Below are positions 1-5,822 of a DNA stretch of 6,714 nucleotides, one piece after another. Positions within the stretch are counted from its first letter, which is position 1. Each line of letters opens with the position of its first letter. The stretch is taken from contig NZ_CALIAA010000229.1 of the NCBI RefSeq assembly GCF_938040765.1, forward strand, positions 1 to 6,714, written 5' to 3'. Source of the DNA: an uncultured Fretibacterium sp. Lineage in GTDB: Bacteria; Synergistota; Synergistia; Synergistales; Aminobacteriaceae. The notes below the pieces were generated by a model, which saw only the letters and a program-made list of their open reading frames with translations, had not been told where the DNA came from and searched no databases. The position numbers were made by a program, and so were the translations under genes.

Positions 1-65
1 GTGACATTCTCTCGGTCCCGCTAAGGGATGACATTATCACAGTCCGGCGACAGGCCTGTGACGAA
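1..65. promoter_or_regulatory. Possible operator cluster upstream of the HTH regulator gene
   Basis: Several short symmetric elements lie just upstream of the -35 box at 69. TGACATT occurs at 2-8 and 29-35, and a related TGACGAA at 59-65. ACAGGCCTGT at 50-59 is a perfect 10-bp palindrome. TCACAG (37-42) and CTGTGA (56-61) form an inverted repeat with 13 bp between the arms. TGACATTATCA (29-39) is itself a TGA-N5-TCA dyad. HTH regulators often bind such sites beside their own promoter, so autoregulation or control by another dimeric factor is plausible. The sites are seen; the binding is inferred, and short repeats can arise by chance. Confidence 0.35.
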
Positions 66-68
66 CTC

Positions 69-97
69 TTGACAACCGAAACCTGGGGCATTATAAG
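69..97 (+). promoter_or_regulatory. Sigma-70-type promoter of the HTH regulator gene
   Basis: A perfect TTGACA -35 box (69-74) is followed by exactly 17 bp and then TATAAG (92-97), a five-of-six match to the -10 consensus. Transcription would begin near 103-105, giving a leader of about 42 nt before the ATG at 146. This is the strongest promoter-like sequence in the window. It suggests that the regulator is well expressed unless repressed through the upstream repeats. Confidence 0.8.
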
Positions 98-145
98 AGG
101 AATTGCGCCGCGTTTCCCGCGAAAAAACGAAGCGAGGTCCGAGAG

Positions 146-1687
146 ATGTCTTCGAATGAACGAAAAAGCGTCAGGAAGGGACATGCGCTGCCTTTTGCCA
201 TCCTGTTGTCGCGTCTCGAGGTTCCCGTTACGGTCCTCGCCAGGCGTCTGCACGTCGACGCCAGCCTGGTGAGCAAATGGAAAAACGGTCAGCGCCGCTT
301 GTCCGAGCATTCGGTCCACTTCGGCGCCGTCCTCGATTTTTTCGTCGGCGAGGACGAGGGCAGGACGTCCCGCGTCGTCGAGGTCCTGAAGGAGCTCAAC
401 CCCCTGGATTCCCTGGATAACGAGAGGGCCGCCCGGTCCCGGCTTCAGTCGTTTTTGCTGGGAGGAGCCTCTCCGCCCCTGGAGCCCGCGGGCCCGGAGA
501 CGTCCTGCGCCGCCGCCATCGCGAAGGTCCTCATCTACGAGGGGGGAAGGGGACGCCGGGACGCTGTCTCGGAGCTGCTCGACCTGGCCGAGGCGATGCC
601 CGAGCCGGGAAGGATCGTCTTCACCGAGTGCGAACAGTACCGCTGGCTTCTCGAGGATCCTCAGTATATCCGGCTTTGGCGGGACCGGGTTTATCGGCTT
701 CTCGAACGGGGGTTTCGGGCCACCTTCATCCTCCATTTCACGGTGTACCACGAGCAGTTCTTTCACTTCTTCCGAGTCTGCAGTCCGCTCCTCTTCCATC
801 GTAACGTCGCCTGGCACTATCACGAATACTACGACGCGGAGGTCCATTGGTTCTCCTTCTTCATCCTGGAGCACGCCCGCTCCGTCATGGGGCTCTCCAT
901 GGGGCCGGGGCACTGCGACACGACCGTCTTTACGGACGCCCGTTCCATCGCTCAGCACAAGAGGGTCGTCGAGATGGTCCGTTCGGCCAGCCGGCCCCTG
1001 TTCACCGACTTCCCCCAGGGGCGGATTCTGCCCTCCCTGGGGGGCCTGCTGCGCTCCGACTGGCAGGACGGAGCGATGTTCGCGTTTCTTCCGGTCCCTG
1101 TGTTCGCGGCCACGGACCCCGCTCTCCTGGAGGAAATTCTGGTCGACAACGGGGTGGGGCCCGCCATGATACGGCGCTGCCTCAAGGAGAACCGTCTGCT
1201 CGATGCGATCGTCGAGCGGCAGACCCGTTCCGGAAATGCCCTGTTGGTCTCCATCTATCAGCTGGAGGAGATGCGGCGGCGCATCGACGAGGGGGGCTTC
1301 GAGAGCTGCAGCCTCACCTTGATGGCGGGGCGGCCCGTGAGGGTGAACCTGGATCAGTACGCCCGGGGGCTTCTGCACGTGACGCGCATGATGAGGCGCA
1401 ACCCCGGGGCGCAGGTCGTCCTGGCCTCGGAGGAGGACCACAACCAGCTGCCGGGACTCAACTGCTGGTGCAAGGGCCGGGAATGGATGGTGCAGATGGA
1501 CGCCCATGGCGTTCGCTTCTCGCGGGAGGACGTGATGGTACGCGCCGCCTCCGCGGCGCTCGAGTGGTGTCTGCGCAAGATCCCGCCCGCCCGCAAACAA
1601 CAGGGGCTGGTGGCGCGGAGGCTGATGGCGATGGTGGAGGACATCCGAAAGCGCAGCGTCGGAGCGGGCGGAACGCCGGACTGGTGA
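146..1687 (+). CDS. XRE-type helix-turn-helix regulator with a long uncharacterised C-terminal region
   Basis: The protein has 513 residues. Residues about 17-66 look like a Cro/XRE helix-turn-helix: a helix with LARRLHV, a turn, then the recognition helix ASLVSKWKNGQRRL (39-52). This predicts sequence-specific DNA binding in the cytoplasm. A Pro/Gly-rich linker (about 106-119) leads to a region of roughly 390 residues that I cannot assign to a family. Within it, 197-243 is crowded with aromatic residues and carries eight histidines (197, 202, 207, 218, 224, 226, 234, 243), which could line a ligand or metal site. I see no signal peptide or membrane segment. The ATG at 146 follows GAGGT (134-138) with 7 nt between and sits about 42 nt below a strong promoter, so the start is well supported. 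The gene appears monocistronic. Its targets and effector are unknown. A size of 513 aa is far larger than a simple XRE repressor, which suggests a sensory or enzymatic C-terminal part. Confidence 0.8.
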   Translation: MSSNERKSVRKGHALPFAILLSRLEVPVTVLARRLHVDASLVSKWKNGQRRLSEHSVHFGAVLDFFVGEDEGRTSRVVEVLKELNPLDSLDNERAARSRLQSFLLGGASPPLEPAGPETSCAAAIAKVLIYEGGRGRRDAVSELLDLAEAMPEPGRIVFTECEQYRWLLEDPQYIRLWRDRVYRLLERGFRATFILHFTVYHEQFFHFFRVCSPLLFHRNVAWHYHEYYDAEVHWFSFFILEHARSVMGLSMGPGHCDTTVFTDARSIAQHKRVVEMVRSASRPLFTDFPQGRILPSLGGLLRSDWQDGAMFAFLPVPVFAATDPALLEEILVDNGVGPAMIRRCLKENRLLDAIVERQTRSGNALLVSIYQLEEMRRRIDEGGFESCSLTLMAGRPVRVNLDQYARGLLHVTRMMRRNPGAQVVLASEEDHNQLPGLNCWCKGREWMVQMDAHGVRFSREDVMVRAASAALEWCLRKIPPARKQQGLVARRLMAMVEDIRKRSVGAGGTPDW

Positions 1688-1716
1688 AGGATGGGGCCCG
1701 TCCCGGTCGGCTTGCA

Positions 1717-1742
1717 GGCGGGCTCCGGATGTGGGGCCCGCC
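1717..1742 (+). terminator. GC-rich hairpin after the regulator gene, possible terminator
   Basis: GGCGGGCTCC (1717-1726) can pair with GGGGCCCGCC (1733-1742) around a 6-nt loop, giving a 10-bp stem with one G-U pair. It lies 30 bp after the stop codon and before the next promoter, where a terminator is expected. No T-tract follows directly; the nearest T-rich stretch is near 1771-1789. It is therefore not a classical intrinsic terminator and may instead pause polymerase or protect the mRNA 3' end. Confidence 0.4.
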
Positions 1743-1794
1743 GGGAGGCGCTGGCTCCGATGTCGGTCACTTTGCCTAATTTTCCCTCTTCGCG

Positions 1795-1823
1795 TTGTGG
1801 AAAAGGGCGGGAGAGGTTACAAT
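1795..1823 (+). promoter_or_regulatory. Probable promoter for the TPR protein and KAS III genes
   Basis: TTGTGG (1795-1800) and TACAAT (1818-1823) are separated by 17 bp. The -10 box matches consensus at five of six positions; the -35 box is weaker, with TTG conserved. Transcription would start near 1830, leaving a leader of about 80 nt before the GTG at 1909. The TTG at 1795 that opens the reading frame lies inside this promoter, which argues against using it as the start codon. Confidence 0.55.
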
Positions 1824-1893
1824 AGCGCGTGCGAGAATGCTGTTACCAGGTAATAAAACCAAGTGTGCAATGCGGCTCGGCGGAGTCGGCCTG

Positions 1894-1900
1894 AAGGAGG
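1894..1900 (+). promoter_or_regulatory. Ribosome binding site that fixes the TPR protein start
   Basis: AAGGAGG is a full-strength Shine-Dalgarno sequence, placed 8 nt before GTG 1909. The earlier in-frame candidates (TTG 1795, ATG 1837, ATG 1870) and the later ATG 1927 have no comparable site. Starting at 1909 also puts a signal peptide directly at the N terminus. Confidence 0.8.
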
Positions 1901-1908
1901 CGGAACGC

Positions 1909-2559
1909 GTGCGCGGATGGTCCGGAATGGGCGGTGGAAAAAAATTCTGGGGAACGTTTTTCTGCGGATTGGTCCTGATCCTGGGGGGCCTTCGCACCCC
2001 TGCCCGGGGCGCGGAGCCGGGCTCCGAGGAACAGAGACGGAGGGCGCTGGAGATTCGCCTTGCCATCTCGCGTCTTTCCGAGACGCAGGTCGAGGAGCGG
2101 GAGTCCCTCTATCACGAGATTGTGGAATCCTGTCCGGCGACCGAGGAGGCCGAGGAGGCCCTGTGGGCGCTCTCCAACATCTATCTGGACGCCTTTCCGG
2201 AGCCTCAGGAGCAGACGGCGCAGGAGGTCCTGGAGCTCTTCCTGGATCGCTATCCGGATTCGGCCTGGGGACTGCAGGTCCGCGGCCGCCTGATTCTGCT
2301 GTACTCCGGGACGGAGAAGCGGGAGCGGGCCGCGGAGCTCTGCCGCGAGCTGCTGGGACAGCGGGCGGAGACGCTTCCGGCATCCTGCCGGCCCTTCGTC
2401 GCTTTGGCCGAGGCCGTCGTCTGGGACGAGGAGCAGGACACGGAGAGGGCAAGGGAGGCCTACACGCAGGTCGCCCGCCTCTATCCGGGGACGCCTCAGG
2501 CCGAGCTTGCGGCCAGGCGCCTTGCGGCCCTCGCCGCCGGGGGGACGAAGGGGAAGTGA
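1909..2559 (+). CDS. Secreted TPR-repeat protein
   Basis: Starting at GTG 1909, the product has 216 residues. It opens with a signal peptide: basic and Gly-rich residues 1-12 including KK, a hydrophobic core FWGTFFCGLVLILGGL (13-28), and an ARGA/EPG cleavage region near residues 34-35. The mature part is Glu/Ala/Leu-rich helical repeats resembling tetratricopeptide repeats, at about 66-97, 103-134, 138-168 and 176-208. Typical TPR_6-like signatures are DRYPDSAWGLQVRGRL and LYPGTPQAELAARRL. Such proteins act as periplasmic or envelope scaffolds, as in the YbgF/CpoB and BamD style, but no specific family is clear. The hydrophobic core holds one Cys but it is too early for a convincing lipobox. 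The gene lies 86 bp ahead of the KAS III gene on the same strand and may share its transcript. The partner is unknown. The reading frame extends upstream to TTG 1795, but that extension overlaps the promoter. Confidence 0.75.
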   Translation: MRGWSGMGGGKKFWGTFFCGLVLILGGLRTPARGAEPGSEEQRRRALEIRLAISRLSETQVEERESLYHEIVESCPATEEAEEALWALSNIYLDAFPEPQEQTAQEVLELFLDRYPDSAWGLQVRGRLILLYSGTEKRERAAELCRELLGQRAETLPASCRPFVALAEAVVWDEEQDTERAREAYTQVARLYPGTPQAELAARRLAALAAGGTKGK

Positions 2560-2589
2560 ACGCCCGTGCCTGAACGGCTGTTTGCGACA

Positions 2590-2620
2590 TCGGCCCCAGG
2601 GGACGAAGGCCCGGGGCCGG
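2590..2620 (+). other. GC-rich hairpin between the TPR and KAS III genes
   Basis: CGGCCCC (2591-2597) pairs perfectly with GGGGCCG (2613-2619), and a T-G wobble at 2590/2620 can extend the stem; the loop has 15 nt. No T-tract follows, so it is unlikely to be an intrinsic terminator. It lies 10 nt before the GGAGG site of the next gene. It could stabilise the upstream mRNA or partly attenuate transcription into the KAS III gene, but no competing structure is visible. Confidence 0.35.
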
Positions 2621-2645
2621 ATTACATGATGGAGGCTGAAGTCGA

Positions 2646-3659
2646 ATGGGTCACGAGGCGGCCGTAAGGGCCATATCGGTATATCTTCCGGAGGGGATTC
2701 TGGACAACGCGGAGCTGGTCCGCCAGTTCGGGACCTGGACGGAGAATAAAATTTACGGCAAGACCGGCGTGTCGGAGCGGCGCGTCGTCGGCGACGAGAA
2801 GGTCTCGGACCTCGCGGCGGCGGCGGGAGAACGCCTCTTCGAGGAGCACGGCATTGACAGGAGCTCGATCGATTTCCTGCTGCTCTGCACGGAATGTCCC
2901 GATTATTTTCTGCCGGCCACGGCCTGCATCGTTCAGAATCGTCTGGGGCTGCGGAAGGACGCCGGCGCCTTGGACTACAACCTGGGGTGCTCGGGGTTCG
3001 TCTATGGACTGGCGCTGGCCAAGGGGCTGGTCCTCGGCGGCGTGGCGAGGAGGGTCCTGTTGATTACGGCCGAGACCATAACCCGGACCATACATCCGCA
3101 GGACAAGAGCACCCGTACCCTCTTCGGGGACGCGGCGGCGGCTACTTTGGTGGAGGCCTCCGCCGAACGGGGGATCGGGGAGTTCGTCCTGGGGACGGAT
3201 GGGTCCGGGGCGGAGAGGCTGATCATCCCCGCGGGGGCGTGGGCCAGGCCCTCCTCCCCGGAGACGAGGGTCGAGACGAAGAACAAGTGGGGCAACGTCC
3301 GTACCCCGGAGAGCCTTTATATGGACGGCCCGGAGATCCTCAAGTTCTCGATGGAGGTCGCTCCGAGCTGCATGAACGATACGCTGGAGCGGAACGGGAC
3401 CTCCCTGGGGGGGCTCCGTCTCGTGGTCCTGCACCAGGCCAGCCACATGATGCTGGTGAAGCTCCGTGAGCTCCTCTCCATTCCCGAGGAAAAATTTGTG
3501 TTCAACATCGAGAAGTACGGCAACACCGTCAGCTCCACCATCCCGATTGCGCTCTACGACTCGATGAAGTCCGGTCGACTCGGCAAGGGGGACTCCGTGC
3601 TCGTGATGGGGTTCGGCGTGGGGCTTTCGTGGGGGGGAACGGTCCTGCACATGCTCTGA
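2646..3659 (+). CDS. 3-oxoacyl-ACP synthase III family protein (FabH-like)
   Basis: This 337-residue enzyme has the thiolase-fold layout of KAS III, which condenses an acyl-CoA or acyl-thioester with malonyl-ACP in a decarboxylating Claisen reaction in the cytoplasm. The triad is complete: nucleophile Cys115 in YNLGCSGFVYGL, His263 in VLHQASHMM, and Asn293 in KYGNTVSSTIP. LFGDAAAATLVE (159-170) matches the conserved GDGA segment, with Ala in place of the usual second Gly. The C terminus has the typical GFGVGLSWGGTVL. Residues 28-46 (around FGTWTENKIYGKTGVSERR) and HQAS in place of HQAN point away from housekeeping FabH and towards the KAS III variants often found in surface-polysaccharide or specialised-lipid loci. 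E. coli FabH has 317 residues. The ATG at 2646 has GGAGG 10 nt upstream. No acpP, fabD, fabG or fabF is adjacent. The substrate cannot be read from the sequence; a different acyl-transfer or condensation role remains possible. Confidence 0.88.
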   Translation: MGHEAAVRAISVYLPEGILDNAELVRQFGTWTENKIYGKTGVSERRVVGDEKVSDLAAAAGERLFEEHGIDRSSIDFLLLCTECPDYFLPATACIVQNRLGLRKDAGALDYNLGCSGFVYGLALAKGLVLGGVARRVLLITAETITRTIHPQDKSTRTLFGDAAAATLVEASAERGIGEFVLGTDGSGAERLIIPAGAWARPSSPETRVETKNKWGNVRTPESLYMDGPEILKFSMEVAPSCMNDTLERNGTSLGGLRLVVLHQASHMMLVKLRELLSIPEEKFVFNIEKYGNTVSSTIPIALYDSMKSGRLGKGDSVLVMGFGVGLSWGGTVLHML

Positions 3660-3755
3660 TTCCCGCACGCGTCGTCGTTTTTGCTCGCCTGAGAATGATT
3701 TGGAAAACGGATAAGGAAAAGGCCTCGTCTTTTTGGGAGTGCGGATTTTGTCCTG

Positions 3756-3765
3756 AAAGGGGTGG
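3756..3765 (+). promoter_or_regulatory. Ribosome binding site that decides the nitroreductase start
   Basis: AAAGGGGTGG overlaps the upstream candidate start GTG 3762, so that codon cannot use it. It is well placed (8 nt after the GGGG) for GTG 3771, which I take as the true start. The resulting N terminus MENRAVLEGIRARRSVRRY matches the usual short lead into the R-R-S-x-R motif of nitroreductases. I see no convincing promoter in the 111-bp gap from 3660 to 3770. Confidence 0.65.
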
Positions 3766-3770
3766 ATTTT

Positions 3771-4301
3771 GTGGAAAATCGCGCGGTTCTGGAGGGGATA
3801 CGGGCGCGCCGGAGCGTGAGGCGCTATGCCGACAGGCCGGTGGAGCAGGAGAAGGTCGACCTGCTCCTGGAGTGCGCCTGTGCCGCGCCCAGCGCAGCCA
3901 ACAGGCGCCCTTGGCGTTTCGTGGTGATTCGGGACCGGGAGAACCTGAATGCGCTGGCGGAGGTTCATCCCTATGGCAAGATGCTGTTTCAGGCCCCGCT
4001 GGCTTTGGTCGTCTGCGGGACCGTCCTGCACGAGGGAAAGCCGAACCCCTGGTGGGAGGAGGACTGCGCCGCCGCGATGCAGAACATCCTGCTGGCCGCG
4101 GAAGGGCTGGGCTTGAGCTCCGTCTGGCTTGGGGTTCGCTGGGGTCAGGAGGGCCTGCCCGAGAAGATCGAGGCCCTTCTGGGCACGCCTCGGGACGTCC
4201 GGGCCATGGGCATCGCCGTGGTCGGCTACGGCGACGAGAGCAAGCCCCCGCACCGCGGTATCGACGAGGGGGTCGTGCACCTCGAGCGTTGGTCGGATTG
4301 A
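3771..4301 (+). CDS. Nitroreductase-family FMN oxidoreductase
   Basis: Using GTG 3771 the protein has 176 residues, the size of the compact nitroreductases that bind FMN as homodimers and pass electrons from NAD(P)H to nitroaromatics, quinones or other acceptors. FMN-phosphate contacts are visible in RRSVRRY (13-19), and PSAANRRPW (40-48) is the family's P-S-A-x-N-x-x-P-W segment. A helix near 98-116 leads into LGLSSVWLGV, the usual core of the fold. VGYGDESKPPHR (151-162) is the conserved end motif whose basic residues approach the flavin. Two Trp side by side (94-95) may shape the active site. The protein is cytoplasmic, with no signal peptide. The DsbA/FrnE-like gene begins 26 bp later, so the two are probably co-transcribed. 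The physiological substrate is unknown. GTG 3762 would add three residues. Confidence 0.87.
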   Translation: MENRAVLEGIRARRSVRRYADRPVEQEKVDLLLECACAAPSAANRRPWRFVVIRDRENLNALAEVHPYGKMLFQAPLALVVCGTVLHEGKPNPWWEEDCAAAMQNILLAAEGLGLSSVWLGVRWGQEGLPEKIEALLGTPRDVRAMGIAVVGYGDESKPPHRGIDEGVVHLERWSD

Positions 4302-4327
4302 ACGGACTGACAAGAGGGGCTTGAGCG

Positions 4328-4912
4328 ATGGTCACGGTCTATTTCGATTTCGTGTGTCCCTTCTGCTACCTGGGGCGGGGTTTCTGGATGAGGATGCAGG
4401 AGGAACGGCCCGTGGAGTCGACGTGGGTGCCCTGGGAGATCCATCCGGAGTATCCGCCCGAGGGCGGACCCGAGAAGAGCGACGCTAGGGCGAGGGCGGA
4501 CTTGAACCGCTACCGTGCCCTGGGCGGGGATATTTGTCGTTTCGAGTTGGGGCATTTCTCCTCGAACACCCGCAACGCCCTGATGGGGCTCGAGTTCGCG
4601 CGTGCCGCCGGAAGGGCGGACGCCTACATCGAGCGCGTCTTCAGGGCTGTTTTTGTGGAGAATACGAACGTCTCGTCCGTGGGGACGGTCGTGGACCTCG
4701 GCGGCGAGGTCGGGCTGGACCGCAGCGCCCTGGAGAGAAGCCTCCTGTCCGGGGAGTATGGGCAGGTCCTGGCCGAACGGGACCGTGAGGCGGAGGGCAT
4801 GGGGCTCGAGGTTGTCCCGTCCTTCGTTCGGAGCGGAAAACTGGTGTTGGCCGGCACGACGACGATGGACTTCGCGGAGTTCCGAGCGAAGTATCCGGCC
4901 GTCCGGGGCTAG
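4328..4912 (+). CDS. DsbA/FrnE-like thioredoxin-fold protein with CPFC motif
   Basis: The 194-residue product begins with strand VTVYFDFVCPFCYLG, a CxxC redox motif (Cys10-Pro-Phe-Cys13) at the start of a thioredoxin fold. A helical insertion covers about 55-155, and VVPSF (162-166) supplies the cis-proline (Pro164) that faces the CxxC in this fold. KLVLAGTTTMDFAEF near the end is the closing strand and helix typical of the DsbA/2-hydroxychromene-2-carboxylate isomerase/FrnE group. No signal peptide precedes the motif, so it should act in the cytoplasm rather than oxidise secreted proteins. FrnE-type members are thiol oxidoreductases or isomerases, some linked to polyketide maturation or stress. 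ATG 4328 has GAGGGG 8 nt upstream. It sits between the nitroreductase (26 bp) and DUF533 (34 bp) genes in an apparent operon. Its partner is not evident; a glutathione-dependent isomerase is less likely because both cysteines are present. Confidence 0.85.
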   Translation: MVTVYFDFVCPFCYLGRGFWMRMQEERPVESTWVPWEIHPEYPPEGGPEKSDARARADLNRYRALGGDICRFELGHFSSNTRNALMGLEFARAAGRADAYIERVFRAVFVENTNVSSVGTVVDLGGEVGLDRSALERSLLSGEYGQVLAERDREAEGMGLEVVPSFVRSGKLVLAGTTTMDFAEFRAKYPAVRG

Positions 4913-4946
4913 TGCCTCTGTCTGGGAGAATGTGAGGCGAGTATCG

Positions 4947-5711
4947 ATGGCGGTTGGCATGATGGATCTTTTGGGTGCGTTGACGCAGGGCGGCATGAGC
5001 CCGTCATCGGGGGCTCGGATACGGAGCGCGGCGAACGCGTCCGCCGATGCGCAGGGCGGCGGGCTTCAGGGCATTCTGTCCGGTCTGATGGGGGCGGGAC
5101 AAAACCTCGTGAACAGCGCAGGGCAGGCGGTGGGGGGCAAGGACAACCTGGCTGCGGCAGGGATCGGGGCTTTATTGGGCGCGCTGTCGGGGTCGGGCAA
5201 CGGGCGGTCGGGCGTGCCCCTTGGAGGGATCGGCGGCGGGGTCATGGGCCTCCTGGGGATGATGGCCTTCAAGGCCCTCAAGAATGCCGGGCAGGCCCCT
5301 CAGCCCTCTGCCGGAGCTGCGGTGTCTCCGGCCGGCGCGGCTCCGCAGAATTTCGAGAGCGACGCACAGCTGCTCCTCACCGCGATGCTTGACGCGGCGA
5401 AGGCGGACGGCACCGTCGATGCGGACGAACTGAGCCGCATCACCGGCAAAATGAAGGAGGCCGGGATCGACCAGGAGGGGATGAACTACGTCATTGGGCA
5501 GCTCCAGAGCCCCATGGCGACGGATGCGATCGTCACGGGGGTCCGGGGACGTCCCGAGCTCGCCGCGCAGGTCTACTCCGTCTCGCTCATGGCCATCGAG
5601 GTGGACACCCCGGCGGAACGCGAGTACCTGGACCGCCTGGCCGCCTCGATGGGGTTGACGCCGGAGGTCGTCCGGAACATCGAACAGCTTGTGGGAATGC
5701 CTCCGAGGTGA
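4947..5711 (+). CDS. DUF533/TerB-like protein, probably membrane-associated
   Basis: The product has 254 residues. ATG 4947 is chosen because GAGG (4934-4937) lies 9 nt upstream; the frame runs open to 4602, but that extension would overlap the preceding gene and is Arg/Trp/Ser-rich like a shadow frame. The N-terminal part is Gly/Ala-rich and low in complexity. It has hydrophobic glycine-zipper-like stretches at about 68-81 and 91-112 that may enter or associate with the membrane. A Pro/Ala linker follows (116-134). The C-terminal part (about 137-250) resembles the helical TerB/DUF533 domain, with acidic repeats KADGTVDADE (152-161) and IEVDTPAEREYLDRLA (217-232). E. coli YebE is the best-known DUF533 relative, and its role is unclear. 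TerB-type domains have been linked to metal or envelope stress, but no function should be assumed here. It is the last gene of the nitroreductase-DsbA-DUF533 unit, followed by a terminator at 5797-5822. Confidence 0.75.
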   Translation: MAVGMMDLLGALTQGGMSPSSGARIRSAANASADAQGGGLQGILSGLMGAGQNLVNSAGQAVGGKDNLAAAGIGALLGALSGSGNGRSGVPLGGIGGGVMGLLGMMAFKALKNAGQAPQPSAGAAVSPAGAAPQNFESDAQLLLTAMLDAAKADGTVDADELSRITGKMKEAGIDQEGMNYVIGQLQSPMATDAIVTGVRGRPELAAQVYSVSLMAIEVDTPAEREYLDRLAASMGLTPEVVRNIEQLVGMPPR

Positions 5712-5753
5712 ACCGCGCGGCGCCGGGGACGGGCTCTGACGACGTGACGGGGT

Positions 5754-5787
5754 AAAAAGAGGATCGAGACGAGGCCGTATATCCTCT
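5754..5787 (-). terminator. Intrinsic terminator of the mrp gene
   Basis: Read on the - strand, AGAGGAT (5787-5781) pairs perfectly with ATCCTCT (5764-5758) around a 16-nt loop, in which ACG-GCCT-CGT may form a small inner hairpin. The second arm runs straight into TTTTT (5758-5754). The element begins about 35 nt beyond the mrp stop codon. Read on the + strand the same hairpin has only a broken T-rich tail, so it mainly serves mrp. Confidence 0.7.
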
Positions 5788-5796
5788 CTTCCTTGA

Positions 5797-5822
5797 CGTC
5801 ATGCCTGGGCAGACGCTTTTTT
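5797..5822 (+). terminator. Intrinsic terminator of the nitroreductase-DsbA-DUF533 unit
   Basis: CGTC-A-TGC (5797-5804) pairs with GCA-GACG (5809-5815) around a CTGG loop. One A (5801) is bulged, giving a 7-bp stem, and one C and then six Ts (5817-5822) follow. It lies about 85 bp after the DUF533 stop codon. The last T belongs to the TCA complement of the mrp stop codon, so the T-tract reaches the end of the convergent gene. The stem is modest, but the T-tract is good. Confidence 0.55.

Noticed and set aside
847..1779. A 310-codon + strand frame inside the regulator gene
   Set aside because: It is a Gly/Arg/Ala-rich shadow in another frame with no family motif, and it overlaps a better-supported gene.
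1863..2573. A 236-codon + strand frame overlapping the TPR gene
   Set aside because: It is Gly/Arg-rich without repeats or motifs, whereas the other frame gives a signal peptide and TPR units.
1817..2590. A 257-codon - strand frame
   Set aside because: The product is extremely Pro/Arg/Ala-rich and antisense to the TPR gene, so it is a composition artefact.
3660..3770. A separate promoter or terminator between the KAS III and nitroreductase genes
   Set aside because: T-runs occur at 3678-3682 and 3730-3734, but I found neither a good hairpin before them nor a -35/-10 pair with proper spacing.
2622..4313. A 563-codon open frame on the - strand
   Set aside because: It lies antisense to the KAS III and nitroreductase genes, which have clear catalytic motifs. 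Its product is rich in Arg, Pro, Gly and His, as expected of a shadow frame in GC-rich DNA.
4602..4946. N-terminal extension of the DUF533 protein
   Set aside because: It overlaps the DsbA-like gene in a different frame, is Arg/Trp/Ser-rich, and ATG 4947 has a well-placed Shine-Dalgarno site.
4226..4996. A 256-codon - strand frame across the DsbA-like gene
   Set aside because: It is antisense to a gene with a clear CPFC motif and cis-proline, and it has no recognisable domain.
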